Under the pieces are notes generated by a model. That model saw only the letters and a program-made list of their open reading frames with translations, was not told the DNA's origin and did not search any database. From NCBI GenBank assembly GCA_910577185.1, contig CAJTLR010000002.1, positions 44,539 through 108,538 of the forward strand: 64,000 nt of DNA, given 5' to 3'. This stretch comes from an uncultured Acetatifactor sp. GTDB taxonomy: Bacteria > Bacillota > Clostridia > Lachnospirales > Lachnospiraceae. Position numbers and translations under genes: made by a program. The stretch's first letter is position 1, and each line of letters opens with the position of its first letter. Shown here piece after piece: positions 8,380-17,390 of the stretch.

Positions 8380-9750
8380 ATGGAAATCAGCAATCTTGTG
8401 GAAAAACAAAGAAAATACTTTGCCGCCGGCGCCACAAAGAATATGGATACACGTATCTGGGTACTGAAAAAACTGCATCGCGCAATCCGTTCCCACCAGT
8501 CAGAACTTGCCCAGGCCATGCGCACGGATCTGGGAAAAAGCGCCAGCGAATCCTATATGTGCGAAATCGGCCTGACCTTGAGCGAACTGTCTTTCCAGAT
8601 CAGGCATCTGAAAAAATGGGCCCGGCCAAAACGGCATATGACGGATCTGGCCAATTTTCACGGACGCAGCTTTTCCCTGCGGGAGCCTTACGGATGTGTT
8701 CTGGTCATGTCCCCCTGGAATTACCCTTTCCTGCTGTGCATGGAGCCTCTCATCGGCGCCATCGCGGCCGGAAACTGCTGTATTTTAAAACCCTCCGCCT
8801 ATTCCCCCGCCACCTCCGCGGCCATAAAGGCATTGATTCAGGAAGTTTTTCCGGAAGAATACGCCGCCGTAATTGAGGGAGGACGCGCCGAAAACAGCGC
8901 GCTGCTGGAAGAACGCTTCGACTATATTTTCTTTACCGGAGGCGTGACCGTGGGGAAACTTGTCATGGAAAAAGCAGCCGTCCACCTGACTCCCGTCACT
9001 TTGGAGCTGGGCGGAAAAAGTCCCTGCATTGTGGACAAAACCAGCGATCTGAAACTGGCCGCGGCAAGGATTGCCTTCGGCAAATACCTCAACTGCGGGC
9101 AGACCTGCGTGGCGCCGGATTATCTTCTCATCCACCGCTCCGTGAAGGAAGCGTTTCTGGATCATTTATCCAGGATGATCACCGAAATGTACGGTTCCCA
9201 TCCGCTGGACAATCCGGACTACGGAAAAATCATAAACCAAAAACATTTCCAGCGTCTGGTAAACCTGATGACTCCGGAGAAAGTGATCTATGGGGGCGCC
9301 ACGGATCCTGCGTCCCTGCGGATTGCACCTGCCATCATGGATCATGTCACCCGGGAGGACGCCGTTATGCAGGAAGAAATTTTCGGCCCCATCCTGCCGG
9401 TGATAGCCTTTGATGACATCGAAGAAGCCTTCCGTTTTGTGCTGGAAGGGGAAAAACCCCTGGCTGCCTATCTGTTTACCGGAGACAAAAAGACGGAAAA
9501 ACATTTTTTGGACAGAATCTCCTTCGGCGGCGGCTGTATCAACGACACGGTGGTACACCTTGCCACCTCCCGCATGGGATTCGGCGGCGTGGGCTGCAGC
9601 GGCATGGGTTCCTACCACGGACGCAGAAGCTTTGAGACCTTCACCCATGAAAAAAACATCCTGAAAAAGTACGGCTGGATTGACCTGCCCCTGCGCTACC
9701 AGCCCCACGGCAAAACCAAAGATAAAATAATACGCATGTTCCTGAAATAG
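8380..9750 (+). CDS. Aldehyde dehydrogenase (NAD(P)-dependent, class 3/fatty-aldehyde type)
   Basis: A 456-residue soluble aldehyde dehydrogenase that would oxidise an aldehyde to the acid. It has PWNYPF near residue 111, the catalytic base in LELGGKSP, the nucleophilic Cys in NCGQTCVAPDY, and the EEIFGPILPV motif. The relatively short length and the C-terminal SRMGFGGVGCSGMG fit the YwdH/ALDH3 group rather than the longer CoA-acylating AdhE type. An AAGGAG site sits 5 nt before the ATG. It is in one operon with the iron alcohol dehydrogenase and ends just before a hairpin terminator. Confidence 0.94.
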   Translation: MEISNLVEKQRKYFAAGATKNMDTRIWVLKKLHRAIRSHQSELAQAMRTDLGKSASESYMCEIGLTLSELSFQIRHLKKWARPKRHMTDLANFHGRSFSLREPYGCVLVMSPWNYPFLLCMEPLIGAIAAGNCCILKPSAYSPATSAAIKALIQEVFPEEYAAVIEGGRAENSALLEERFDYIFFTGGVTVGKLVMEKAAVHLTPVTLELGGKSPCIVDKTSDLKLAAARIAFGKYLNCGQTCVAPDYLLIHRSVKEAFLDHLSRMITEMYGSHPLDNPDYGKIINQKHFQRLVNLMTPEKVIYGGATDPASLRIAPAIMDHVTREDAVMQEEIFGPILPVIAFDDIEEAFRFVLEGEKPLAAYLFTGDKKTEKHFLDRISFGGGCINDTVVHLATSRMGFGGVGCSGMGSYHGRRSFETFTHEKNILKKYGWIDLPLRYQPHGKTKDKIIRMFLK

Positions 9751-9795
9751 TTTCCTTCCCCTGCGGCATATTTCCTCTGCCCGGGGCTGTGCACA

Positions 9796-9839
9796 AAAAA
9801 ATCCTGCCCCGGACACACAGACCGTCCGGGCAGGATTTT
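9796..9839. terminator. Bidirectional terminator between aldehyde dehydrogenase and rhaM
   Basis: AAAATCCTGCCCCGGAC pairs with GTCCGGGCAGGATTTT with one bulged base and a short loop. The A-run on one side and T-run on the other allow it to end transcription from both convergent genes. Confidence 0.85.
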
Positions 9840-9876
9840 CCTGTCTCCCATACTGCAGCTTTCATCCAGACAGGCT

Positions 9877-10188
9877 TCAGTCCAGATGGAATACATTCTG
9901 CAGGTCAATGCTTACCGGACTGTTGTCCGGATTTGTCTCCATGATATCGGCCATGAAATCCCACCATTTTCGATTGATGGCAGTATCCGCTCCCTTTGCC
10001 CAGAGCGTCTCGTCCTCAATCTCAATATAGCCGAACAGGGTCAGCGTCTCCTTATCCAGGAAAATGGTATAATTTTTACCGCCGTGCGCATGGATCATAT
10101 CCTGCATCTCGGGCCAGAGTTCATTGTGTCTTTTCTCGTACTCCGCTTCCTGCCCGGGATACAGCTTCATTTTAAATCCCTTGATCAT
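9877..10188 (-). CDS. rhaM: L-rhamnose mutarotase family protein
   Basis: A 103-residue dimeric alpha/beta-barrel protein that catalyses alpha/beta anomer exchange of a sugar. It aligns by eye with the RhaM family over its full length: MKLYPGQEAEYEKRHNELWPEM with the active-site His, the GKNYTIFLDKETLTLFGYIE strand, and WWDFMADIMETNPDNSP. It is the last gene of the minus-strand pentose operon, 14 bp after the transketolase subunit. No rhamnose isomerase or aldolase gene is nearby, so here it may act on arabinose or another sugar. Confidence 0.92.
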   Translation of the reverse strand: MIKGFKMKLYPGQEAEYEKRHNELWPEMQDMIHAHGGKNYTIFLDKETLTLFGYIEIEDETLWAKGADTAINRKWWDFMADIMETNPDNSPVSIDLQNVFHLD

Positions 10189-10202
10189 CCTATATCTCCC
10201 GT

Positions 10203-11150
10203 TTATAAAAATTCCTTCACTGACTGATACACGCCCTCAGCGTCCAGTCCGTACTTCTGCACCAGCGCCGCCGCAGAGCCTGATTCCCCGAACACATCCT
10301 GCATTCCCAGCTTCTTTACCCTGGTGGGAAGATTTGCGCTCAGGCAGTCGCAGACCGCGCTTCCCAGACCTCCGATCACGGTATGCTCTTCCACCGTGAC
10401 CACCTTTTTGGTCTTCCGGGCGCTTTCAATGATAAGCTGCTCATCCAGCGGTTTTATGGTACAGATACTGACCACCTCCGCGCTGATGCCATCCTGCGCC
10501 AGCAGTTTCGCGGCGCCCAGCGCAGAATCCACACAGATTCCCGTGGCCACAATGGTCACGTCATTCCCCTCCCGGACAACGGTACCCTTTCCGATCTCAA
10601 AGTGGTAATCCGGCCTGTCGTTGATCACCGGCACGGCAGCCCTTCCGAAACGGATATACACCGGTCCCTCATATTCCAGCGCCGCACGCACTGCAGCCTT
10701 TGCCTCCACATCATCTGCCGGACACATGACAACCATGCCGGGAATGGTACGCATCAGGGCAATATCCTCGTTGCACTGATGGGTGGCTCCGTCTTCTCCC
10801 ACCGTAATCCCCGCATGGGTGGCTCCGATTTTTACATTCAGCTGCGGATAGCCTATGGAATTGCGCACCTGCTCGAAGGCCCGCCCTGCGGCAAACATGG
10901 CAAAAGAACTGACAAAAGGAATCTTTCCCACCAGGGAAAGTCCCGCTGCCACGCCCATCATATTCGCCTCCGCGATACCGCAGTCAATATGGCGTTCCGG
11001 ATACGCCTTCTTAAAAATACTTGTCTTGGTGGCCGCCGCCAGATCCGCGTCCAGCACCACCAGATTGGGAAATTCCTCCCCAAGACTTTTCAGCGCGTTG
11101 CCGTAACTTTCGCGAGTTGCTATTTTTTTCACGGTATTTGTGTCTGCCAT
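10203..11150 (-). CDS. Transketolase, C-terminal subunit
   Basis: The pyrimidine-binding plus C-terminal half of a split transketolase, about 315 residues. Its N-terminal partner is encoded immediately upstream. Together they move two-carbon units between pentose phosphates using thiamine diphosphate. The sequence has RESYGNAL, the LDADLAAATKT segment, the ThDP-activating Glu in CGIAEANMMG, FAAGRAFEQVRN, and the HAGITVGEDGATHQ loop, followed by the C-terminal domain. A GTG at 11153 or the ATG at 11150 could start it; both overlap the TGA of the upstream gene, so translation is coupled. The split arrangement is common in Clostridia. Confidence 0.93.
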   Translation of the reverse strand: MADTNTVKKIATRESYGNALKSLGEEFPNLVVLDADLAAATKTSIFKKAYPERHIDCGIAEANMMGVAAGLSLVGKIPFVSSFAMFAAGRAFEQVRNSIGYPQLNVKIGATHAGITVGEDGATHQCNEDIALMRTIPGMVVMCPADDVEAKAAVRAALEYEGPVYIRFGRAAVPVINDRPDYHFEIGKGTVVREGNDVTIVATGICVDSALGAAKLLAQDGISAEVVSICTIKPLDEQLIIESARKTKKVVTVEEHTVIGGLGSAVCDCLSANLPTRVKKLGMQDVFGESGSAAALVQKYGLDAEGVYQSVKEFL

Positions 11151-12022
11151 CACGCTTCACCTGCCTTTCCCGGTTCTGCACCGGCCGTTTCCTGCTTCAA
11201 AAGCTCCGCATCTATTTTTTCCAGATCCGCCATTGCCACGGCATACTCCTGGTCATTTGGCGCCTTCCCGTGCCAGTCCACATTGTTCTCCATGAAGGAT
11301 ACGCCCTTCCCCTTTAAGCTGTGCAGTACTATGCAGGTGGGCATTCCCTTTGTCTCCCTGGCTTCCCCGAACGCGGCCCGCAGCGCGTCAAAATCATGGG
11401 CGTCCACATTGATCACATGGAAGTTAAAAGCCTGGAACTTTTTGTCGATGGGATAGGGGGAGCAGACCTGGTCGATGGGGCCGTCAATCTGCAGATTATT
11501 GTTGTCCACGATCACGCAGAGGTTGTCCAGCTTTCTGAAGCCCGCGAACATGGCGGCCTCCCACACCTGGCCTTCCTGAATCTCTCCATCTCCCAGAAGG
11601 GTGTATACACGAAAATCCTTTCCGTCCATTTTTCCGCCCAGGGCCATGCCCACAGCGGCCGAAATACCCTGGCCCAGGGAACCGGAAGACATATCCACTC
11701 CCGGGATGTGGATGCAGGGATGTCCCTGCAGATAAGACCCCAGCTTGCGAAGGGTGGTCAGATCCTCCACCGGGAAAAATCCCCTGTTGGCCAGGGCGGA
11801 ATACAGTCCCGGGGCATTGTGTCCCTTGGAGAGCACAAATCTGTCCCTGTCCTCCTTCCCCGGATTCCCGGGATCGATATTCATTTCCTCAAAATACAAA
11901 TACGTAAACACATCTGCGGAAGAAAGTGATCCTCCGGGATGCCCCGCCTTTGCACTGTGAACTGCCGTGATGATTCCCTTGCGAACCTCGTTGGCACGTT
12001 TCCGCAGTTCTAAATTGTCCAT
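11150..12022 (-). CDS. Transketolase, N-terminal (ThDP-binding) subunit
   Basis: The pyrophosphate-binding half of a split transketolase, about 290 residues. Visible are HSAKAGHPGGSLS, FVLSKGHNAPGLY, and the ThDP/metal motif GDGEIQEGQVWEA ending in VDNNNLQIDG. The chosen ATG at 12022 has a GGAGG site 5 nt away; an upstream in-frame start would add 16 residues without support. Its TGA overlaps the start of the C-terminal subunit. In this operon it would feed pentose phosphates made by the kinase and epimerase into the non-oxidative pentose phosphate pathway. Confidence 0.94.
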   Translation of the reverse strand: MDNLELRKRANEVRKGIITAVHSAKAGHPGGSLSSADVFTYLYFEEMNIDPGNPGKEDRDRFVLSKGHNAPGLYSALANRGFFPVEDLTTLRKLGSYLQGHPCIHIPGVDMSSGSLGQGISAAVGMALGGKMDGKDFRVYTLLGDGEIQEGQVWEAAMFAGFRKLDNLCVIVDNNNLQIDGPIDQVCSPYPIDKKFQAFNFHVINVDAHDFDALRAAFGEARETKGMPTCIVLHSLKGKGVSFMENNVDWHGKAPNDQEYAVAMADLEKIDAELLKQETAGAEPGKAGEA

Positions 12023-12086
12023 TGTCTCCTCCATTCTACCGTATCTTGAAATACGGTGTGTCTTTTCCATGCAATGTATATGACCG

Positions 12087-12788
12087 TCAGCTGTCCTGAC
12101 CGTAATAAGCGTTCGCCCCGTGCTTTCTGTAATAATGTTTATCCATCAGTTCCTGGGGCGCCGGCTGGACATGATGGTTTATGGATTCCGTGCGGTAGGC
12201 CATTTTTGCCACCTCCTCCAGCACCACGGCATTGTGCACCGCCTCCCCGGCATCCTTTCCCCAGGTGAAAGGCCCGTGGTTTTTGCACAGTACCGCGGGA
12301 ACGGACACCGGGTCCTTGCACATTCTCAAAAATTCACTCACAATCAGATGACCTGTGTTTTCCTCATAGGCATCCGCGATCTCCTCCGCATTGAGGCACC
12401 TGATACATGGAACTTCCCCGTAAATATAATCCGCGTGGGTGGTTCCGTAGCAGGGAATGCTCCTTCCCGCCTGGGCCCAGCTGGTGGCATAGGAAGAATG
12501 GGTATGTACAATTCCCCCGATTTCCGGAAATGCTTTATACAGTTCCACATGGGTTGCCGTGTCGGAAGAGGGATTATAATTGCCCTCCACCTTTTTGCCG
12601 TTCAAATCCACCACTACCATGTCTTCCGGCGTCAGCCTGTCATACGCTATCCCGCTGGGCTTGATCACAAAGAGCCCGCTCTCTCTGTCGATGGCGCTCA
12701 CATTCCCCCAGGTGAATGTGACCAGACCGTATCTCAGTAAATCCATATTCGCTTCGCATACCGCTTTTTTCAGTTCTTCCAGCATCAT
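12087..12788 (-). CDS. araD: L-ribulose-5-phosphate 4-epimerase
   Basis: A class II aldolase-fold, zinc-dependent enzyme of 233 residues that converts L-ribulose 5-phosphate to D-xylulose 5-phosphate. Family features: GNVSAIDRESGLFVIKPSGI near the start, SSDTATHVELYKAFPEIGGIVHTHS with the HxH zinc ligands, and the later CKNHGPFTWG His. Length and motifs match AraD more than RhaD. The UlaF/SgaE ascorbate-pathway epimerases have the same fold and cannot be fully excluded. It follows the FGGY kinase gene after a 281-bp hairpin-rich gap and precedes the split transketolase, which suits L-arabinose or L-ribulose use. No L-arabinose isomerase is in the window. Confidence 0.93.
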   Translation of the reverse strand: MMLEELKKAVCEANMDLLRYGLVTFTWGNVSAIDRESGLFVIKPSGIAYDRLTPEDMVVVDLNGKKVEGNYNPSSDTATHVELYKAFPEIGGIVHTHSSYATSWAQAGRSIPCYGTTHADYIYGEVPCIRCLNAEEIADAYEENTGHLIVSEFLRMCKDPVSVPAVLCKNHGPFTWGKDAGEAVHNAVVLEEVAKMAYRTESINHHVQPAPQELMDKHYYRKHGANAYYGQDS

Positions 12789-12834
12789 TATCCTCCTACT
12801 ACAATGTATTTATTGGTTAATCCCCCTACTAATA

Positions 12835-12875
12835 TAAATCGCTGCACGATAGCACGAAAGGGTAAAGTCGCTTCG
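12835..12875. repeat. Dispersed 41-bp repeat, copy 1 (upstream of araD)
   Basis: This 41-bp segment begins TAAATCGCTG and ends AAAGTCGCTTCG. It matches 27612-27652 with only three mismatches and in the same orientation. Both copies lie between operon genes shortly upstream of a ribosome site (araD here, GH31 there). It is not coding. Confidence 0.75.
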
Positions 12876-12895
12876 ACACCCCTATCATGAGAGAA

Positions 12896-13067
12896 ACTTT
12901 TACTGTAAAAGTCCCTGGGCCATTCCGGCGCCGCGAAGTCAAAACCGCTTCTCTTTGCGGTTTTGCAAGACTGCTGTGCGCCAAACCCTCTTCACTTGCG
13001 GGTTTGTGTGCATCTTCCAAACTCCCCACTTTCCTATATGGCGGAGCAGCTTGGTGCATGGGAGTTT
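12896..13067. other. Cluster of four inverted repeats between the kinase and araD
   Basis: Four perfect inverted repeats follow one another. ACTTTTAC/GTAAAAGT lies at 12896-12912. CAAAACCGC/GCGGTTTTG lies at 12940-12965. CAAACCC/GGGTTTG lies at 12982-13006. AAACTCCC/GGGAGTTT lies at 13019-13067. On the minus strand the second resembles a terminator stem ending in TTTTG. In an operon they would reduce or stabilise the downstream message; they may also be part of the dispersed element starting at 12835. Confidence 0.6.
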
Positions 13068-13069
13068 CG

Positions 13070-14689
13070 TTATTTCAGTCCCGCCACGGCCGCTTTCTCC
13101 GCGGGAAGGGTATTCTTGTATTTTTCGATAAAGGCGTCAAAGCCGGCCACATCCTCAGCCTCCGGCGCGATGGTAGTGCCGGTCTGGCCCGCGAATATCC
13201 GCTGGGACAGATACTCCGGAAGCGTCTCCCCCTCTTTCTTCTCATACATATAAGCCGCCAGCACTGCCATGCCCCAGGCACCGCCTTCACTGGCGGTATC
13301 CATCACGGTCACCGGCGCATTCATGGCCGCAGCCATCAGGCGCTGCCCCACCACCGGGGTCTTGAACAGTCCTCCGTGGCCCGTCAGGGAATCCACCTTT
13401 ACCTGCTCTTCCTTTAACAGAATATCATTGCCGATCTTCAGGGCAGCCATGGCACTGTACAGATGAACGCGCATGAAATTCGCCAGGGTAAACTTCGCAT
13501 CCGGCATGCGGACAAACATGGGGCGTCCCTCGCTCATCAGCCCAGTCACCGGTTCCCCTGCATCATAATTATAGGCCACCAGTCCGCCGCAGTCCGCGTC
13601 CCCGCACAGCGCCTCCCTGTATAGTGTGCCGTACAGTTCATTTTTATCCGGTTTTACGCCAATCTTTCCGGCAAACTCCTCAAACAGCCCCACCCACGCA
13701 TTCAGATCGGAAGTACAGTTATTACAGTGCACCATGGCCACGGGACTGCCGTCCGGCGTGGTGACCATGTCAATTTCCTCATATACCCTGGAAAGGGTTT
13801 TCTCCGTCACCACCATGGAAAAAATGGATGTTCCCGCGGAAATATTGCCGGTGCGCACTTTTACGCTGTTGGTGGCGGTCATTCCCGTTCCCGCATCTCC
13901 CTCAGGCGGGCACATGGGCACGCCGGGTATCAGATCCCCCTCCGGGTCAAGCCGCCCGGCCCCTTCCGGAGTCAGTGTCCCCGCTTTCTCCCCTGCGGGC
14001 AGTACCCTGGGCATAATGTCCCTAAGCTTCCATCCAAATCCCCTGCCTGCCAGCAGGGCGTCAAATTTTTCCACCATGGCCGCATCATAATCGCAGACAG
14101 CGGAATCTATGGGAAACATGCCGGAGGCTTCCCCCACTCCCAGCACACGCTCTCCTTCCCGGCCCGCTTCCCCTGTCAGCTGCCAGTGAATATAGCCCGA
14201 AAGTGTGGTGAGATAGGAAATATCCTTCACATGCGCTTCCCCGTTTAAAACGGCCTGATACAAATGGGCTATACTCCACCTCTGGGGAATATTAAACCCA
14301 AACAGCGGCGTCAGCTCCCTGCAGGCTTCCTCCGTCATGGTGTTGCGCCAGGTCCGGAAAGGAACCAGCAGTTCCCCCTCTGCGTTAAAAGGCATGTATC
14401 CGTGCATCATACCGGAAAAACCCATTGCCGCCAGCTTTTTCAGCGTCACACCGTATTTTTCCGCCACATCCCTCTTCAGACTGCCGTAACAGCCCCTTAA
14501 CCCCTTCCAGATTTCCTCCAGACTATAGGTCCAGACATTGTTTTCCAGACTGTTCTCCCAGTCCCATGTCCCCATGGCAATGGCCTGATGAGATTCATCC
14601 GTCAGCACCGCCTTGATGCGTGTGGAACCAAATTCCAGACCCAGAACCGTCCTGCCTTCCTGGATCTCCTTCCTGATTGTCTCGCTCAT
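13070..14689 (-). CDS. FGGY-family carbohydrate kinase (probable L-ribulokinase type)
   Basis: A 539-residue sugar kinase with two actin-like ATPase domains. It has the N-terminal phosphate-binding LGLEFGSTRIKAVL (residues 16-29), a GFSGMMHGYM segment where FGGY kinases bind sugar, an ATP-side AGTSIFSMVV region, and TGHGGLFKTPVVGQRLMAAAMNAPV in the second domain. Length is close to L-ribulokinase (about 560) and longer than typical xylulokinases (about 500). Together with araD immediately downstream this favours L-ribulose as substrate. Substrate assignment is by context. It is the first gene of the operon and has a near-consensus promoter with a palindromic operator in front. Confidence 0.85.
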   Translation of the reverse strand: MSETIRKEIQEGRTVLGLEFGSTRIKAVLTDESHQAIAMGTWDWENSLENNVWTYSLEEIWKGLRGCYGSLKRDVAEKYGVTLKKLAAMGFSGMMHGYMPFNAEGELLVPFRTWRNTMTEEACRELTPLFGFNIPQRWSIAHLYQAVLNGEAHVKDISYLTTLSGYIHWQLTGEAGREGERVLGVGEASGMFPIDSAVCDYDAAMVEKFDALLAGRGFGWKLRDIMPRVLPAGEKAGTLTPEGAGRLDPEGDLIPGVPMCPPEGDAGTGMTATNSVKVRTGNISAGTSIFSMVVTEKTLSRVYEEIDMVTTPDGSPVAMVHCNNCTSDLNAWVGLFEEFAGKIGVKPDKNELYGTLYREALCGDADCGGLVAYNYDAGEPVTGLMSEGRPMFVRMPDAKFTLANFMRVHLYSAMAALKIGNDILLKEEQVKVDSLTGHGGLFKTPVVGQRLMAAAMNAPVTVMDTASEGGAWGMAVLAAYMYEKKEGETLPEYLSQRIFAGQTGTTIAPEAEDVAGFDAFIEKYKNTLPAEKAAVAGLK

Positions 14690-14731
14690 GTGTTTCCTCT
14701 CTGATCACCCGGGCGCAAGCGTCCTGGGGCA

Positions 14732-14784
14732 AACGATTGTTTTCGTTACCTCTTTAGTATAGAAAAATAACCTCCTAAAGTCAA
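14732..14784 (-). promoter_or_regulatory. Promoter with LacI-type operator for the pentose operon
   Basis: On the minus strand: TTGACT (14784-14779), a 17-bp spacer, TATACT (14761-14756), then the palindrome AACGA-N6-TCGTT (14747-14732) where transcription should begin. A regulator bound there would block initiation. The regulator gene is not adjacent; the LacI protein at 38.7 kb or another family member elsewhere could serve. Confidence 0.75.
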
Positions 14785-14835
14785 CACCGCTTTACGGCCG
14801 CTCCTGCGCTTCTTTTGCCACCGGGCTCACCATCC

Positions 14836-17127
14836 TTATTCATTCAGCAGCATCTGCGCCCGGTTCTGTATCAGCTCCGCTGCCTCCCCGGCACTCTTTT
14901 GTCCCTCAAAAAACGAAGCCGCTTCCTCCTCTATAATCTGCAGCAGTCTGTGGTTTTCATAAAAATATAAATGCTCCGATATCTCCCGCAGAAAATCTGT
15001 CTCCTCCCCGGTGACAGGAGGCAGATTTTCCAAATCTATCATCACGCTGCTATAATGAGGGAACCAGTTTACCAAATGGTACTCTTCCGTATCATACTGT
15101 GTCTGCTGCTCAAACTTATCCTTTGTCAGCACAAACCGTTCATTTACATTGTCTGCCCGGGAAGTGTAATCCATGCAGAATTCTATGAAATCCCAGGCTT
15201 CGCTCTTGTGCTCCGAAGCACTGTTGATGCCCAGCCAGTCAAACAGTTCCGCCGGATACCGCAGTTCCCCGCTGCTGGTGGGAAATCCCGTGATTCTCGC
15301 CACGTCCGAAAAAGAATCCCGTATGCTTAAGTAATCTGCCATGGATTCCAGCTCACCCAAAACCACATTCGTCTTTCCCGCATGCATAAAATCTGCCCGG
15401 TCCGTCAGTTGTCCCGGCTTCTGTCTTTCGCCCAGCGATGCAAGCCCCTCCAGAAGACCGATAAATTCTTCACTGTCAAACGAACAGCTCTTATTTGCCT
15501 CGTCCACAAAGCGGTCCATCTCGGCCCCGGACAAAATCTGGTTCAGCAGTACATTGGGCCAGATCATATAGTCCACATAATTTCCTTCGTTCCCGTTGAT
15601 ATATGCAATCAGCTCCTCCGGCGTCATCACCCCCTCCGGGGCGTCTGCGGATACGATCATCACATGCACCGAAAAAGTCAGCGGAATGCGCGGAATCCCG
15701 CCATCCTTTGTGATCAGTTCCAGAATCCCGGGAATAATATCCTGCTTCCTCTCTTCCAGATAAGGCGCCAGATCCTCCACCGCCCCCTTCTGGAACAGAT
15801 TATCCATGTCAAAATAGGAAATCCGGTCCAGAAAAATATCCGGCCCCTTCCCCTGAACCAGTTCCAGCTGAAATTCGTTGGCAATGTCCCCATATGATTT
15901 TATGGTCACATGACAGTCCGGATGTGTTCTGTTATAGGATATCACCACCTGGTCCATGTGTGAAAACAAAGTGGTCCTGTAGCCCATAGAACCTGCCACG
16001 CCCAGCACCAGTTCTGTTTTCTCCGGAATCTCCGCCACCGGTACCGCCTTCATGGTAACCCAGTAATTGTGTTTCTCCATGGTGTCTTCCAGAAATACAA
16101 GAAAACTGCCATCCTCCTGCCGGAGAATCTCCCTCACATACTCTGCCTTCAGTTCCGCATCCTTCCATGCCAGAACTGTCTCCAGGGAACCATCCTCCAG
16201 ACTTATCTGCCACAGTCTGTTCTGATCTATCAGATAAACCCCGTCCTCCCTGTCGCTGAAGACAAAGAACGGCTGGTTCTGCCCAAAAATCTGCATCACC
16301 TTCACCGGTGCTTCTTCCAGCCTGGCCGGAAGCGGCTTCGCCGTCCTGCGTCCCTCCTCTCCCAGCTCCCGGAAGGCTTCCAGGTCATAGAACTGCATCT
16401 CCATGCGGCTCTCTTCTTTCTTGATGATATAAGCGTAAACGCCCCTGGCGCCGGCGTTGACCAGCCCGCAGCCTTCCGGCATATTTTCGGTGGGTCTCAA
16501 CAGTGAAAAACTATCCTGATATTCCCCGTTCTCATTCCAGAACACTACGGTGCCCTGCAATGTCATAGCGTAAATCCTGCCCTCATCCGCCACTTCCAGG
16601 TCGTAGACATGCTGCACCCCCGCGGCTGCCAGCTCCTCCGACACGTCCACGGAGTAAACCTCCTGCTGCCCGGCCAGCTTCTTTAAAGTATATCGCTGGG
16701 CATCCCTGTAGTCAGTCTGGTCGCTGAGCAAAAGATACATTTCCTCTTCCTTTCCCATCGCAAAGCCTTCCAGCCAGTCCCCGTTCCCGGCAATATCCAG
16801 CAGAAGCTGCGGCTCCTCCCCCTTCTCCTGTCTGTAAATTGACCGCCCTTCCATAATGTCAAAATAGTACAACGCGCTGCCCCGCAGCTGCAGGTTCCGC
16901 ATCTCCAGCTCTTCCCCGGCGCTCTCATAATTCACAGCCATGGCATACCCTTCCGGCAATGTACCTGCGTCCCCCGGTTCGGAGGCAGCCCCCGCCGCCG
17001 TCTCTTCCTTTTCCTCTGCCGGCCGGCTGCCGGAGGCCTCCTCCTTCCCGCAGCCGCACAACAATACGGCACAAAGTCCAATACATAACAGTATTGCGCT
17101 TATTATTTTTTTCCCGGTTATTTTCAT
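14836..17127 (-). CDS. Lipoprotein with propeller-like N-terminal half and extracellular solute-binding C-terminal half
   Basis: About 763 residues. A lipoprotein signal peptide (KKIISAILLCIGLCAVLLCGC, lipobox LLCGC) is followed by an acidic linker. Residues ~65-400 contain repeated beta-rich segments with Tyr/Asp-rich blades (LYYFDIMEG, YLLLSDQTDYRD, VYDLEVADEGRIYAM), suggesting a beta-propeller-like sensor. From ~410 there is a family 1 solute-binding domain (LVLGVAGSMGYRT, VVISYNRTHPD, GPDIFLDRISYFD, PAELFDWLGINSASEHKSEAWDFIEFC). The ATG at 17127 with an AAGGAGG site is preferred because it begins the signal peptide. No permease genes adjoin it. Binding-protein domains of this kind are seen in Lachnospiraceae near regulators or as orphans; the ligand is unknown. 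It is divergent from the DUF885 gene. Confidence 0.85.
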   Translation of the reverse strand: MKITGKKIISAILLCIGLCAVLLCGCGKEEASGSRPAEEKEETAAGAASEPGDAGTLPEGYAMAVNYESAGEELEMRNLQLRGSALYYFDIMEGRSIYRQEKGEEPQLLLDIAGNGDWLEGFAMGKEEEMYLLLSDQTDYRDAQRYTLKKLAGQQEVYSVDVSEELAAAGVQHVYDLEVADEGRIYAMTLQGTVVFWNENGEYQDSFSLLRPTENMPEGCGLVNAGARGVYAYIIKKEESRMEMQFYDLEAFRELGEEGRRTAKPLPARLEEAPVKVMQIFGQNQPFFVFSDREDGVYLIDQNRLWQISLEDGSLETVLAWKDAELKAEYVREILRQEDGSFLVFLEDTMEKHNYWVTMKAVPVAEIPEKTELVLGVAGSMGYRTTLFSHMDQVVISYNRTHPDCHVTIKSYGDIANEFQLELVQGKGPDIFLDRISYFDMDNLFQKGAVEDLAPYLEERKQDIIPGILELITKDGGIPRIPLTFSVHVMIVSADAPEGVMTPEELIAYINGNEGNYVDYMIWPNVLLNQILSGAEMDRFVDEANKSCSFDSEEFIGLLEGLASLGERQKPGQLTDRADFMHAGKTNVVLGELESMADYLSIRDSFSDVARITGFPTSSGELRYPAELFDWLGINSASEHKSEAWDFIEFCMDYTSRADNVNERFVLTKDKFEQQTQYDTEEYHLVNWFPHYSSVMIDLENLPPVTGEETDFLREISEHLYFYENHRLLQIIEEEAASFFEGQKSAGEAAELIQNRAQMLLNE

Positions 17128-17390
17128 ACTGCCGTGCCTCCTTCCTGGAGTGTGTTTTTTCTTTCTTTTGGGAATGTGTCCCAGGGGGTTCTGGGATGGG
17201 TGGGGCTGCGGGGCCGCTCGACTCTGCCCTTTGCGAACAGTATACCATCCTTCCACCCCTCTCACAACAGAATCTTTTCTTACATACCGGCATATTTCTT
17301 CCCCCAGCACTTTCCTCCTTACCCGCAAAAACCGCATACGGGCCGCTGCCCGGGCATATACTGTAGCAATATTGACCTTCAGGTGATCCT

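Noticed and set aside
9877..14689. A full L-rhamnose pathway, suggested by rhaM
   Set aside because: No rhamnose isomerase or rhamnulose aldolase is present. The kinase, AraD-type epimerase and transketolase point to pentose use.
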